Positions 55,139 to 64,000 are shown, numbered from the stretch's first letter. The stretch: 64,000 bases of DNA from Caulobacter sp. FWC2 (GCF_002742625.1 NZ_PEBF01000001.1:248001-312000); one strand, 5' to 3'. The notes: generated by a model from the sequence alone, not told the origin. Numbers and translations: made by a program.

Positions 55139-56932
55139 ATGACCGACGCTTTCGAGGATGAAGACGAGATCGGCGCCCGCAAGCGCGCGCTGTCCAACCG
55201 CCAGGTGCTGGGCTTCGTGGCCCGGTTCTGGAAGCGGCGGCCGGTCCTGTTTGGACTCGGCGTCAGTCTGACCCTGCTGGCGATCGCCTTCGACCTGGCC
55301 CTGCCCTACGCCTCGGGGCACCTGGTCGACACCGTCACCAGCAAGCCGCGCGGCGACGCCGGCGCCTGGCAGGCGCTGGGCGTCTTCGTCGGCGTCTATT
55401 TCGCCTTCGCGGTGATCCGCAACATCGCCCACCGGTTCTGGATCCCGCTGGCGGCCCGGAACATGGAGGAGATGACCAACGAGGGCTTCGCGAAGGTCCA
55501 GGCCTTCTCGTCCGACTGGCATGCTGACAGCTTCGCCGGCGCGACCGTGCGCAAGCTGACCCGCGCCATGTGGGGCTATGACAGCGTCACCGACGCGGTG
55601 ACCATCTGGCTGGGGCCGGGGATCATCGTGCTGGTCGGCCTGTCGATCGGCATGCTGCTGCGCCAGCCGCTGGCCGGCGCGGTGTCGCTGGTCGTGGTGG
55701 TGGCCTATCTGTCGGTGAACCTGTGGATCACCGAGCGCTATGTGCGGCCCAGCAACCTGCGCTCCAACGCCCTGGACTCCCAGATCGGCGGAGCCCTGGC
55801 CGACGCCGTGACCTCCAACCCGACCGTCAAGAGCTTCGGCGCCGAACAGCGCGAGGCCGCGCGGCTGGCCGAGGTCACCGCCGCCTGGCGCGACGCGGTC
55901 ATGGTCACCTGGAGCCGCTTCACCGACGTCTGGCTGGGGCAGAACCTGTTGCTGGTCGTGCTGCAAGCAGGCCTGACCGGCTCGATGGTCTGGGGCTGGA
56001 CTCAAGGCACGGCCACGCCGGGCGACGTCGCCTTCGCCATCACCGCCTTCATGCTGATGAGCGGCTATCTGCGGAACTTGGGCGAGAACATCCGCATGCT
56101 CCAGAAGGGCATCGACGACACCGAGGATGTCGCGGCCTGGACGCGCCTTTCGCCGCAGATCGCCGACGCCCCCGGCGCGCCGGACTTCAAGCCGGGCGCG
56201 GGCGCGATCGAATTCCGCGATGTGACCTTCCGCTACAAGGCGGCGGGCGCGCCGCTGTACGACCACTTCAGCCTGAAGATCGCGCCCGGCGAGCGGGTGG
56301 CGCTGGTCGGGCCGACGGGCTCGGGCAAGTCGACCTTCGTCAAGCTGGTCCAGCGCCTGCATGACCTGCAGGACGGGGCGGTGGTGATCGACGGCCAGGA
56401 CGTCTCGCAGGTCACCCAGGCCAGCTTGCGCCGCGCCATCGCGGTGGTGCCGCAGGACCCGGCCCTGTTCCACCGCTCGCTCTATGAGAACATAGCCTAC
56501 GGCAAGCCTGGCGCGACCCGCGAGGAGGTCGAGGCGGCGGCGAAGAAGGCCCGCGCCCACGACTTCATCCTGCGCCTGCCCAAGGGCTATGACACTCTGG
56601 TGGGCGAGCGGGGCATCAAGCTGTCGGGCGGCGAGCGCCAGCGCGTGGCCATCGCCCGCGCCTTCCTGACCGACGCCCCCATTCTTGTCCTGGACGAAGC
56701 GACCTCGTCCCTGGACGTCGAGACCGAGGGCCAGGTCCAGGTCGCCGCCGAGGCGTTGATGGAGGGGCGGACCACGATCGTCATCGCCCACCGCCTGTCG
56801 ACCGTGCGCGGCGCCGACCGCATCCTGGTCTTCCAGGGCGGCCGCGTCGTCGAGGAAGGCCGCCACGCCGAGCTGACGGCGCAGGGCGGGGTCTATGCCC
56901 GGCTGAACGCGATCAGCGCGGGGGTGGTTTAG
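55139..56932 (+). CDS. ABC exporter, fused permease-ATPase
   Basis: 597 residues: six-TM exporter domain (about 25-330), then ATPase with Walker A GPTGSGKST, Q loop VPQDPALFHRSLYENIAYG, signature LSGGERQRVAIARA, Walker B ILVLDEATSS and H loop AHRLST. A half-transporter that dimerises in the inner membrane. It is MsbA/LmrA-like in layout, but the substrate cannot be read. Its stop interlocks (TTAG) with the DUF4153 gene. Confidence 0.95.
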   Translation: MTDAFEDEDEIGARKRALSNRQVLGFVARFWKRRPVLFGLGVSLTLLAIAFDLALPYASGHLVDTVTSKPRGDAGAWQALGVFVGVYFAFAVIRNIAHRFWIPLAARNMEEMTNEGFAKVQAFSSDWHADSFAGATVRKLTRAMWGYDSVTDAVTIWLGPGIIVLVGLSIGMLLRQPLAGAVSLVVVVAYLSVNLWITERYVRPSNLRSNALDSQIGGALADAVTSNPTVKSFGAEQREAARLAEVTAAWRDAVMVTWSRFTDVWLGQNLLLVVLQAGLTGSMVWGWTQGTATPGDVAFAITAFMLMSGYLRNLGENIRMLQKGIDDTEDVAAWTRLSPQIADAPGAPDFKPGAGAIEFRDVTFRYKAAGAPLYDHFSLKIAPGERVALVGPTGSGKSTFVKLVQRLHDLQDGAVVIDGQDVSQVTQASLRRAIAVVPQDPALFHRSLYENIAYGKPGATREEVEAAAKKARAHDFILRLPKGYDTLVGERGIKLSGGERQRVAIARAFLTDAPILVLDEATSSLDVETEGQVQVAAEALMEGRTTIVIAHRLSTVRGADRILVFQGGRVVEEGRHAELTAQGGVYARLNAISAGVV

Positions 56933-58689
56933 GGCTTTGGCGTTAGGATCGTCCGTAGTTCGCCGCACCCCGGGTCGGCGGGCCGGATAGAGAGCCTCTT
57001 GCCGCCGACAATGAGATCGCGATGTTCTTCGGGATCGCTCAGTCGCGGAGCGTCGCTTTTGAGCCGTTCGGCCAAGCTGCCGACATCGCAAGCCGATGAG
57101 GCCTCGGCGATCTTGCGCCATGTGCCCGTCGTGTCAGCTTTGAAGATGTCGAACGACGCGCCAGCCCCGAGCAAAACCTCGTCCGTTCCATCGCCGTCGA
57201 TATCAAGTAGCACGGCCGGGCATTCCGACCCGGAAGCGATGCAGGGAGAGCCGGTTTCCGCCGGCCAATCTTGCTTCCGGAAGCTTTCGGGAAGCACTTT
57301 GCCCGCCGGATAGACCGTGACCTTGGAGAATTCTGGCTTGTCCAGTTTCGGATAGGTTTTGGCGGTTAGGCTAAAAGCCTCGCGGGCGCGTTTGGCGACG
57401 TCGGCATTTGGATTTGCCTTCAGCCGCTCCAGCCCATCGCGCCCATACCGCCCGCTGTCGAAGCGCAGGAACTGGAAGTCGAACTCCTCGGCCGTGACCT
57501 TGCCGCTCTCTAGACGTTTGACCTGGCTGCCCACCGACAGTCGCGCCGGATCGGAGATCGGCGTGAACAGCGCGATCAGGAGCAACACCGAGACGGCGGC
57601 CATGATCAGGTTGGTCGGCTCCAGGGTCTTCATCCATGGGCCTGGCTTCAGAGCGGCGAGCGCGTAGCCGACCGTGAAGCCGATCGCGACCACCAGATAG
57701 GCCGTGGCGAACACCCGGTCGGGCGTCAGGCCATACTGGTCGACCCGCAGCCACAGGGCGTAGGCGGCCAGGATCACGATCGGGATCAGCAGCAGGCCCG
57801 CGATCCGCGCGGCCCAGCGCGGGATCGTCGAGGGCGGCTCGATCCCGTCCTGATAGGCGGCGTTGATCAGGATGATCAGGGCGGCGGCGGCCGACAGAAG
57901 CAAGCTCGCGGCGGCCTTGGTGCCCCATAGCGGCGCCAGGCCCGTGAAGGGGAGGGTGGCCAGGAAGCCGGCGGCGATCACCACCATCAGCGGCGACAGC
58001 CAGGCCAGCAGGGTCAGGCCGACGGTCCTCACGCCGCGCACCAGGCCGGCGCGGGCCTCGGTCAGTTGCACGGCCATGTGGACGGCGGCGGCGAACATCA
58101 GGCCGGTGGCCGGGAAGGCGAAGGCCGTCTCGCCGATCAGCTTCTGGATCGCCTGGACGCCGATCAGCTTGAACAGCGCCCCGGCCAGGAACAGCAGCAG
58201 CCAGAAGGCGCCGGTGAAGGCCAGCGAGAGGAACAGCCGGATGAGGTTGGTCCAGGCCAGATCGAAATAGTCCGCATAGGGCGCGACCGGCTTGCGGGCG
58301 GCGTCGGCCGGCTGGACCAGATGGTGGGCGATGAACAGCGGGGCGGCCGCGGCGATGAAGATCGGCGGCGATAGCGGGCCAGCGCCCAGGCGCTGGGGCT
58401 CGGCTCCCGTCCAGGCGGCGTGGACGGCCAGGATCGCGGTCAGGCCGGCCGCGAGGGCGGTCCAGGCGATCAGCGTCGCGCGCCGCATGGCCGAGAGCGC
58501 AGCCAGCGGAAGCAACGGGACCATCAGGACGCAGACCAGCAACGGCGCATAGAGCATCGGTACGGTCGCCGGCCACGCCTTGGACTCGTCGGCCTTCTGC
58601 AGCAGGAAGAGGGCGATGCCCTGGGCCAGGCCGATGGCCAGGCGGATCGCGGCCGCCTTGCGCGGCGTCGCGGCGTCGGTCGTGGTCAT
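56929..58689 (-). CDS. DUF4153 multi-pass membrane protein with C-terminal extracytoplasmic domain
   Basis: 586 residues. About eleven TM helices fill residues 15-400 in the DUF4153 pattern (PYADYFDLAWTNLIRLFLSLAFTGAFW; AYALWLRVDQYGLTPDRVFA), followed by a soluble tail with LLDIDGDGTDEVLLG, a calcium-binding FG-GAP-like loop, and Cys residues that could form disulfides. This end uses more A/T-rich codons than the rest. Function unknown. Confidence 0.88.
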   Translation of the reverse strand: MTTTDAATPRKAAAIRLAIGLAQGIALFLLQKADESKAWPATVPMLYAPLLVCVLMVPLLPLAALSAMRRATLIAWTALAAGLTAILAVHAAWTGAEPQRLGAGPLSPPIFIAAAAPLFIAHHLVQPADAARKPVAPYADYFDLAWTNLIRLFLSLAFTGAFWLLLFLAGALFKLIGVQAIQKLIGETAFAFPATGLMFAAAVHMAVQLTEARAGLVRGVRTVGLTLLAWLSPLMVVIAAGFLATLPFTGLAPLWGTKAAASLLLSAAAALIILINAAYQDGIEPPSTIPRWAARIAGLLLIPIVILAAYALWLRVDQYGLTPDRVFATAYLVVAIGFTVGYALAALKPGPWMKTLEPTNLIMAAVSVLLLIALFTPISDPARLSVGSQVKRLESGKVTAEEFDFQFLRFDSGRYGRDGLERLKANPNADVAKRAREAFSLTAKTYPKLDKPEFSKVTVYPAGKVLPESFRKQDWPAETGSPCIASGSECPAVLLDIDGDGTDEVLLGAGASFDIFKADTTGTWRKIAEASSACDVGSLAERLKSDAPRLSDPEEHRDLIVGGKRLSIRPADPGCGELRTILTPKP

Positions 58690-58789
58690 CCAGCGTTTCC
58701 CCTCATCGCGGGCACAGCATCACGCCCGCATGCGGTTGTGAAGCATTCCCGCTTGGCTTAGCAATTTCACCCTCTTTGGAGGGGTGAGT

Positions 58790-60289
58790 ATGAAGCAGTC
58801 TTTCAGGGCCAGCGTAGCGGCCCTCTTTGTCGTCGCGGCGATCGGCGGCGCGCCCACGGCGTTCGCGCAGGAAAAGGGCGGTGACAAACCCGCCGCCGAG
58901 GCCAAGTCCGACCTGCCGGCGTTCCCGGCCGACAAGTCCGTCAAGCAGACGGCGACGATCGGCGGCAAGGTCGTCTCGTACACCGCGACGGTCGGCGTGC
59001 TGCCGGTGCGCGACGAGAAGGGCAAGAAGGTCGCCGAGGTGGTCTACACCTCCTACATCGTCGACGGCCCGCGCGACCCCAGCCGTCCGATCACGGTCGC
59101 CTTCAACGGCGGTCCCGGCGCGGCCTCGGTCTATCTGAACTTCGCCCTCGGCCCCAAGCGCGTGCAGTTCGGCGCGGAAGGCGACAGCCCCTCGTCGTTC
59201 AGCAAGCTGGAAGACAACCCCGCCAGCTGGCTGGACTTCACCGACCTCGTCTTCATCGACCCGGTTGGCACCGGCTTCTCGCGCTCGCTGGTCAGCGAGG
59301 AGGAGACCAAGAAACGCTTCTATGGCGTCAAGCAGGACATCGACTACCTGTCGCGCATCGTCTTCGACTACCTGGTCAAGACCGAGCGCCTGGCCTCGCC
59401 CAAGTATCTGGTCGGCGAAAGCTATGGCGGCTTCCGTGGCCCGCGTCTGGCCTATGAGCTGCAGACGGACCTGGGCGTCGCCGTGAAGGGCGTCGTGCTG
59501 GTCTCGCCGCTGCTGTCCAGCGCCGGCCGCGCCAGCCAGGAAGTCTCGCCCCTGCCGGCCATGTGGACCCTGCCGTCCATCGCCGCGGCCAAGCTGGAGC
59601 GCGACGGCAAGCTGACGCCCGAGAGCATCAAGGCCGTCGAGGACTATACGCGCGGCGAATACATGGTCGACCTGATGAAGGGCTCCGACCCCGCCGCCCT
59701 GGACCGCCTGACCACCAAGGTCTCGGCCATGACGGGCCTGGATCCGGTCTATGTCCGCCGCGCCGGCGGCCGCCTGGAGACCCAGTCGTTCCTGCGCGAG
59801 GTGTTCCGCGACAAGGGGCGCCTGGGCAGCCGCTACGACAGCAACGTCACCTCGCTGGATCCCTTCCCCAACGCGCCGGAGCAGGAGGTCAACGACCCGA
59901 TCCTCGACGCGATCATCGCCCCGACCACCAGCGCCATCGTCGACTTCACCACCCGCATCGTCGGCTGGAAGCCGGAGGCCCGCTACGAAGCGCTGTCGGG
60001 CAACGTCAACCGCCTGTGGGATCGCGGTCGCGGCGCCGACACCGAGTCGGTCACCGACCTGCGCAAGGTCGTCTCGGTCGACCCGAAGCTGAAGGTGCTG
60101 ATCGTGCACGGCTACAACGACCTGTCGTGCCCGTTCTTCGCCTCGCGCCTGATCGTCGACGCCATCCCGGCGACGGCCAACGGCCGCGTGACCCTGTCCA
60201 ACTATCCGGGCGGGCACATGTTCTACAGCCGCCCCGACAGCGGCGCCGCGTTCCGCCGGGACGTCATGGCGCTGTACGCCGGGAAATAG
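58790..60289 (+). CDS. Secreted S10-family serine carboxypeptidase
   Basis: 499 residues from ATG 58790 (GGAGGGG upstream): signal peptide ending AFAQ, FNGGPGAASVYLNFALGPKRV oxyanion region, nucleophile GESYGG, late Asp-containing VIVHGYNDLSCPFF and His in YPGGHMFY. Bacterial S10 peptidases remove C-terminal residues from peptides at the cell surface or periplasm. Monocistronic. Confidence 0.93.
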   Translation: MKQSFRASVAALFVVAAIGGAPTAFAQEKGGDKPAAEAKSDLPAFPADKSVKQTATIGGKVVSYTATVGVLPVRDEKGKKVAEVVYTSYIVDGPRDPSRPITVAFNGGPGAASVYLNFALGPKRVQFGAEGDSPSSFSKLEDNPASWLDFTDLVFIDPVGTGFSRSLVSEEETKKRFYGVKQDIDYLSRIVFDYLVKTERLASPKYLVGESYGGFRGPRLAYELQTDLGVAVKGVVLVSPLLSSAGRASQEVSPLPAMWTLPSIAAAKLERDGKLTPESIKAVEDYTRGEYMVDLMKGSDPAALDRLTTKVSAMTGLDPVYVRRAGGRLETQSFLREVFRDKGRLGSRYDSNVTSLDPFPNAPEQEVNDPILDAIIAPTTSAIVDFTTRIVGWKPEARYEALSGNVNRLWDRGRGADTESVTDLRKVVSVDPKLKVLIVHGYNDLSCPFFASRLIVDAIPATANGRVTLSNYPGGHMFYSRPDSGAAFRRDVMALYAGK

Positions 60290-60367
60290 CGATAGTGATG
60301 TCGGCGGGGGACAATCCCGGACGTCCTGAGTTCAATCGCCTGGATTCAAGCGACCGAGGACCACCCG

Positions 60368-60751
60368 ATGATGAAACCCCCCGCCGCATCCATCGACGAC
60401 TACCTGTCCAAGCTGCCCCTTGAGCAGCGGACGGCCCTGGAGACCCTGCGCGGCCAGATACGCGCGGTGGTCCCGCAGGCCGAAGAGACGATCAGCTATG
60501 GCCTGCCCACCTTCAAGCTGAACGGCAATCTCGTGCACTTCGGCGCGGCGGCCAAGCACTGCGCCTTCTATCCGGGGGCGGTGATGGATCATTTCGCCGA
60601 CCGCCTTGCCGGCTTCGAAACCGCCAAGGGCACGATCCGCTTCCAGCCGGCCGCGCCGCTGCCGCCGGACCTGATCCACGACATCGTCGCCTTCCGCGTC
60701 GTCCAGAACCTGGAGATCGCCGCCGAGCGCGCGGCGCGGAAGGCGCGCTAG
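60368..60751 (+). CDS. DUF1801 (YdhG-like) small protein
   Basis: 127 residues. IDDYLSKLPLEQRTALETLRGQIRAVVPQAEETISYGLPTFKLNG and GTIRFQPAAPLPPDLIHDIVAFRVVQN match the DUF1801 family (fold like iron chaperone YdhG/frataxin). Function not established. The last three codons and stop form half of a 16-bp palindrome that also ends ppk2. Confidence 0.88.
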   Translation: MMKPPAASIDDYLSKLPLEQRTALETLRGQIRAVVPQAEETISYGLPTFKLNGNLVHFGAAAKHCAFYPGAVMDHFADRLAGFETAKGTIRFQPAAPLPPDLIHDIVAFRVVQNLEIAAERAARKAR

Positions 60752-60757
60752 CGCGCC
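60742..60757. repeat. 16-bp perfect palindrome holding two interlocked stop codons
   Basis: GGCGCGCTAGCGCGCC reads GCG-CGC-TAG (Ala-Arg-stop) on both strands, ending the DUF1801 gene and ppk2. It is also a strong hairpin in either transcript. Confidence 0.85.
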
Positions 60758-61509
60758 AGCCGCCCGTCCTTCAGCGCCGCCGGTTCGAACGAGAAGATCA
60801 CGCTGGGATCCGGCTTGGCCACGCCCTTGATCAGCTTCTTGTCGCCAGCCGCGTGCAGCAGCCAGCGGATGACGTTGAGCCGGGCTTCCTTCTTGTGGTC
60901 GGCGCGAACGCAGATCCACGGCGCAACGTCGCTGTGGGTGCGCATGAACATCTCGTCGCGGGCCTTGGTGTAGTCGTCCCACTTTTCCTCGGCGACCTTG
61001 TCGAGGTCGCTGGTCTTGAAGGCCTTCAGCGGGTCCTCGCGGCGGACCTTCAGGCGTTCGGCCTGCTCCTCGCGGGTGATGTCGAGCCAGAACTTGACGT
61101 AGCGCAGGCCGTTCTCGACCAGCATCCGCTCGAAGGCCGGCACGTCGCGCAGGAACTGCTCCTGCTGCTCGGGCGTGGAGAAGTCCATCACCCGTTCGAC
61201 CCCGGCCCGGTTGTACCAGGAGCGGTTGAAGATCACCGCCTCGCCGCAGGCCGGCAGGTAGTCGACATAGCGCTGGAAGTACCACTCGCTGCGCTCGCGA
61301 TCGGTCGGCTTGGGCAGGGCCACGACCGTGGTCGCGCGCTTGGACAGGTGCTCGGTGACCCGGGCGATGGTGCCGTCCTTGCCGGCGGAGTCGCGGCCTT
61401 CGAACACCACCAGGATCTTCCAGCCATCCTTGATGGCCTTCATCTGCATGGCGATCAGGGCCAGCTGCAGCTGGGTGAGTTCGTTCTCGTAGTCGTCGCG
61501 CTTGCTCAT
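60748..61509 (-). CDS. ppk2: Polyphosphate kinase 2
   Basis: 253 residues. Walker A FEGRDSAGKDGTIARV near the N-terminus, the lid segment PSEW-type DRERSEWYFQRYV, NRSWYNRAGVERVM and KFWLDITREEQAERL define PPK2, which uses polyphosphate to phosphorylate nucleoside diphosphates (or the reverse). Single-domain class. Divergent from rsmE. Confidence 0.94.
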   Translation of the reverse strand: MSKRDDYENELTQLQLALIAMQMKAIKDGWKILVVFEGRDSAGKDGTIARVTEHLSKRATTVVALPKPTDRERSEWYFQRYVDYLPACGEAVIFNRSWYNRAGVERVMDFSTPEQQEQFLRDVPAFERMLVENGLRYVKFWLDITREEQAERLKVRREDPLKAFKTSDLDKVAEEKWDDYTKARDEMFMRTHSDVAPWICVRADHKKEARLNVIRWLLHAAGDKKLIKGVAKPDPSVIFSFEPAALKDGRLAR

Positions 61510-61555
61510 GCGCGGAGCCTACCCCCAGAAATAAGAGTTGCGCTAGAAGAGCCGC

Positions 61556-62272
61556 ATGATCCGTCTTTTCGTTCCCAATGACCTCTCCGCCGGCGCCGGC
61601 GTCGTGCCCACCGTCGACCAGTCCCGCTACCTGACTTCCGTCATGCGTCTGGGTGTCGGCGCCGAGGTGCTGCTGTTCAACGGCCGCGACGGCGAGTGGC
61701 GCGCGACCATCGTCGAGTCGACCAAGCGCGGCTGCCTGCTGAAGGCCGAGGAGCAGGCCCGGCCCATGGCGTTCGGACCCGACCTCGAGCTGATCATCGC
61801 CATGGTCAAGCGCAGCCGGGTCGAGACCATCGTCGAGAAGGCCGCCGAGCTGGGCGCGCGTCGCGTGCGGCTGGCCATCACCCGACGGACCAATGTCGAC
61901 TTCGTCAAGCTGGGCCGCCTGGACGCCATCGCCATGGAGGCCGCTGAGCAGACGGGCCGCCTGGACGTGCCCGAGGTCGCCGATCCAGAGAAGCTGGACA
62001 AGATTCTCGACGGCTGGGACCCGGCCCGGCGCATGGTGTTCTGCGACGAGGGCGGCGACGCCCTGCCGGCGATCCAGGCCCTGGCGGGAACCGGTGATCC
62101 GGCCGCCATCCTGATCGGCCCCGAAGGCGGGTTCGCACCCGAGGAACGCGAGCGCCTGCGGGGGCTTTCCTTCGTCACGCCGGTGTCGCTTGGTCCTCGC
62201 ATCCTGCGGGCCGACACGGCCGCCATCGCGGCCATGACCCTGTGGCAGGCGGCGGCCGGAGATTGGCGGTAA
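61556..62272 (+). CDS. rsmE: 16S rRNA (uracil1498-N3)-methyltransferase
   Basis: 238 residues: N-terminal PUA-like domain (MIRLFVPNDL ... YLTSVMRLGVGAEVLLFNGRDGEW) and SPOUT knot domain (ILIGPEGGFAPEERE, SLGPRILRADTAAIAAM). It methylates U1498 in helix 44 of 16S rRNA. It lies 129 bp upstream of gshA on the same strand. Confidence 0.95.
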   Translation: MIRLFVPNDLSAGAGVVPTVDQSRYLTSVMRLGVGAEVLLFNGRDGEWRATIVESTKRGCLLKAEEQARPMAFGPDLELIIAMVKRSRVETIVEKAAELGARRVRLAITRRTNVDFVKLGRLDAIAMEAAEQTGRLDVPEVADPEKLDKILDGWDPARRMVFCDEGGDALPAIQALAGTGDPAAILIGPEGGFAPEERERLRGLSFVTPVSLGPRILRADTAAIAAMTLWQAAAGDWR

Positions 62273-62346
62273 AAATATATGGCGAAGGTCGCCCCTTGAG
62301 GTTCGCAAAGAAAACGCCCAACTGGGCGTGACCGAGTTTCCGTCGG

Positions 62347-62393
62347 CGGAGAGATGGGCCTCTCCTCCCGTAGCACTACACCCTGGGGAGGGA
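62347..62393 (+). promoter_or_regulatory. Leader of gshA with mutually exclusive hairpins
   Basis: GGAGAG (62348-62353) pairs with CTCTCC (62360-62365). Alternatively CCTCCC (62364-62369) pairs with GGGAGG (62386-62391), which is the gshA ribosome site. Two C residues are shared, so only one hairpin can form. This suggests translational control, but no known riboswitch class is evident. Confidence 0.4.
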
Positions 62394-62401
62394 CGGCTTG
62401 C

Positions 62402-63763
62402 ATGGCCGACACCACTAGCGTTCAAGATCGTCAGCTGACGCTCGCAGACCTGACCGACTATTTTGCTCAAGGGTCCAAGCCCAAGGAGCGTTTCCGCGTC
62501 GGCGCCGAGCACGAGAAGTTCGGCTTCTATCTCGGCGCCAACGCGCCGGTTCCGTACGAAGGCGACAAGGGCGTGCACGCCCTGCTGACGGGGCTTCAGC
62601 GCTTCGGCTGGAAGCCCGTCATGGAAGGCGAGGTCATTATCGGCCTGGAGCGCAACGGGGCCAATGTCAGCCTGGAGCCGGGCGGCCAGTTCGAGCTCAG
62701 CGGCGCGCCGCTGCTGACCATGCACGATATCTGCGACGAGACCGGCCAGCACCTGGACGAGGTCAAGACCGTCGCCGACGAGCTGGGGCTGGGCTTCCTG
62801 GGTCTGGGCTTCTCGCCGGTGTGGACGCGTGGCGAGGTGCCGATCATGCCCAAGGGCCGGTACGTGATCATGCGCAATTACATGCCCAAGGTCGGCAATC
62901 TCGGCCTCGACATGATGCTGCGCACCTGCACGGTGCAGGCCAATCTCGACTTCTCCAGCGAAGCCGACATGGTCGCCAAGTTCCGCATGAGCCTGGCCCT
63001 GCAGCCGATCGCCACGGCCCTGTTCGCCAATTCTCCGTTCACTGAAGGCAAGCCGAACGGCTTCCTGTCGGCGCGCGCCAACGTCTGGACCGACACCGAT
63101 CCGAACCGCACCGGCCTGCTGGATTTCGTGTTCGAGGACGGCTTCGACTTCGAACGCTACGCCCGCTATTCGCTCGACGTGCCGATGTATTTCGTCAAGC
63201 GCGGCGACAAGTATATCGACGTGGCCGGACGATCCTTCCGCGACTTCATCGAGGGCAAGCTTCCCGAACTGCCGGGCGAGATCGCCACGATCAAGGACTT
63301 CGCCGACCACACGACCACGGCCTTTCCGGAAGTCCGCCTGAAGACCTATCTCGAGATGCGCGGCGCCGACGCCGGCCCGTGGAGCCGCCTATGCGCGTTG
63401 CCGGCGCTGTGGACCGGGGTGTTCTACGACGACGCGGCCCTGGCCGCCGCCTGGGACCTCTGCAAGGACTGGTCGCTCGAGGACCGCGAGGGCCTGCGTC
63501 GCGACGTACCGAAGCTGGGCCTGAAGGCGACCGTCGCCGGTCGCACCGCCCAGGACGTCGCCAAGGACTTCGTGTCCATCGCCAAGTCCGGCCTGAAGAA
63601 CCGCGCCCATATCAACGGCGGTTTCCTCGACGAGACCATCTATCTGGGCGAGCTGGAGCAGATCGCCGACAGCGGGATCACCCCGGCCGAGCGCTTGCTC
63701 TCGCTCTACAATGGCGAATGGCAGGGCGATATCAGCCGCGTCTTCACCGACTGCGCCTACTGA
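62402..63763 (+). CDS. gshA: Glutamate-cysteine ligase (alphaproteobacterial/plant type)
   Basis: 453 residues from ATG 62402, GGGAGGGA 9 bp upstream. RVGAEHEKFGFYL, LSLEPGGQFELSGAPLLTMHD, the core NLDFSSEADMVAKFRMSLALQP and RGADAGPWSRLCALPALWTGVFYD are characteristic of the GCS2/plant-type enzymes. It makes gamma-glutamylcysteine, the first step to glutathione. gshB is not adjacent. An in-frame ATG at 62354 lies in the leader hairpin and would add 16 non-conserved residues. Confidence 0.96.
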   Translation: MADTTSVQDRQLTLADLTDYFAQGSKPKERFRVGAEHEKFGFYLGANAPVPYEGDKGVHALLTGLQRFGWKPVMEGEVIIGLERNGANVSLEPGGQFELSGAPLLTMHDICDETGQHLDEVKTVADELGLGFLGLGFSPVWTRGEVPIMPKGRYVIMRNYMPKVGNLGLDMMLRTCTVQANLDFSSEADMVAKFRMSLALQPIATALFANSPFTEGKPNGFLSARANVWTDTDPNRTGLLDFVFEDGFDFERYARYSLDVPMYFVKRGDKYIDVAGRSFRDFIEGKLPELPGEIATIKDFADHTTTAFPEVRLKTYLEMRGADAGPWSRLCALPALWTGVFYDDAALAAAWDLCKDWSLEDREGLRRDVPKLGLKATVAGRTAQDVAKDFVSIAKSGLKNRAHINGGFLDETIYLGELEQIADSGITPAERLLSLYNGEWQGDISRVFTDCAY

Positions 63764-63774
63764 AATCCCGCTCG

Positions 63775-63798
63775 GCGGGCCGCCCACGTCCGGCCCGC
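63775..63798. terminator. GC hairpin after gshA
   Basis: An 8-bp stem (63775-63782 with 63791-63798) 11 bp after the gshA stop. No T run on either strand, so at best a weak terminator. Confidence 0.4.
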
Positions 63799-63879
63799 TC
63801 AGCGCGGAGGGGCAACGAATCACGGTCACGCGCCTCGGCGGCGCGGCCGCCACCAGCCACGCGCACTGAGTTTCGCGCT

Positions 63880-64000
63880 CTAGAAGATCGCGCGTACGCC
63901 GACGATGATCCCGACCCAAAGGCCTGCAGCGGCCCCAAGCGCGAAGAGCCGGCCCCAGGCAAGGCGGCGGAAGGGGTGGGTCGCGTGAACAGCCCGATCA
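63880..64000 (-). CDS. C-terminus of a membrane protein (truncated by window)
   Basis: The frame is open from the right edge to TAG at 63880. The visible 39 residues are basic (HPFRRLAWGRLFA) then a hydrophobic helix (LGAAAGLWVGIIVGVRAIF), ending in an aromatic. It looks like a C-terminal or single TM segment. No family call is possible. Confidence 0.55.
   Translation of the reverse strand, partial: DRAVHATHPFRRLAWGRLFALGAAAGLWVGIIVGVRAIF

Noticed and set aside
60332..63310. Very long minus-strand open frame across ppk2, rsmE and gshA
   Set aside because: It is antisense to rsmE and gshA and out of frame with ppk2. Its composition is that of a GC-rich shadow and no motif is visible.

Overview
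The window is GC-rich, densely coded chromosomal DNA from an alphaproteobacterium, almost certainly Caulobacter or a very close relative. The clearest marker is the divL end at the left edge: a histidine-kinase-like protein with tyrosine in place of the phospho-accepting histidine. Other pointers are a split F1-only ATP synthase cluster, an alphaproteobacterial-type gshA, and a small secreted protein of the kind I recall as the CC_3452 family next to the atp genes. I see no rRNA, tRNA, CRISPR array, insertion sequence or prophage.

Layout. 1-9.2 kb: divL end, ahcY with a palindromic operator, pdxY, a serine hydrolase, an outer-membrane barrel protein, then rarD/MFS and asd on the minus strand. 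9.3-16.1 kb: a secreted protein with four TonB-C-like repeats divergent from polA, then a chemoreceptor and a tiny secreted protein. 16.3-22.5 kb: thiolase, DUF1330 protein, a lemA-TPM-TPM operon with a repeat pair at a start codon, an acyl-CoA dehydrogenase and a small membrane protein. 22.6-29.6 kb: a CC_3452-like protein and the F1 ATP synthase operon atpH-atpA-[methyltransferase]-atpG-atpD-[zinc-ribbon protein]-atpC, with an Ala/Lys/Pro extension on beta and a short epsilon. 29.7-33.7 kb: a secreted protein, a guanidine-II riboswitch ahead of sugE/gdx, two alpha/beta hydrolases (one with a long AAKP tail) and rppH.

33.7-46.4 kb is the housekeeping line proA-nadD-rsfS-rlmH-envC-like-S41 protease-deacetylase-rppH, all on the minus strand. 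It is interrupted twice: by a hydrolase between rsfS and rlmH, and by a plus-strand block of tandem glycine riboswitch, TonB-dependent receptor and secreted dipeptidase. 46.6-53.5 kb holds small metabolic and accessory genes, including a tandem pair of Cys-cluster proteins and an ETF-beta-methyltransferase-like gene. 53.5-64 kb holds ubiA, DUF454, an ABC exporter, a DUF4153 protein, an S10 peptidase, ppk2, rsmE and gshA.

The most interesting points are the glycine-riboswitch/receptor/dipeptidase block (possibly glycine-sensing control of peptide scavenging), the guanidine-II riboswitch with a visible Shine-Dalgarno-masking hairpin, the AAKP tails on two unrelated proteins, and the two extra genes inside the ATP synthase operon.
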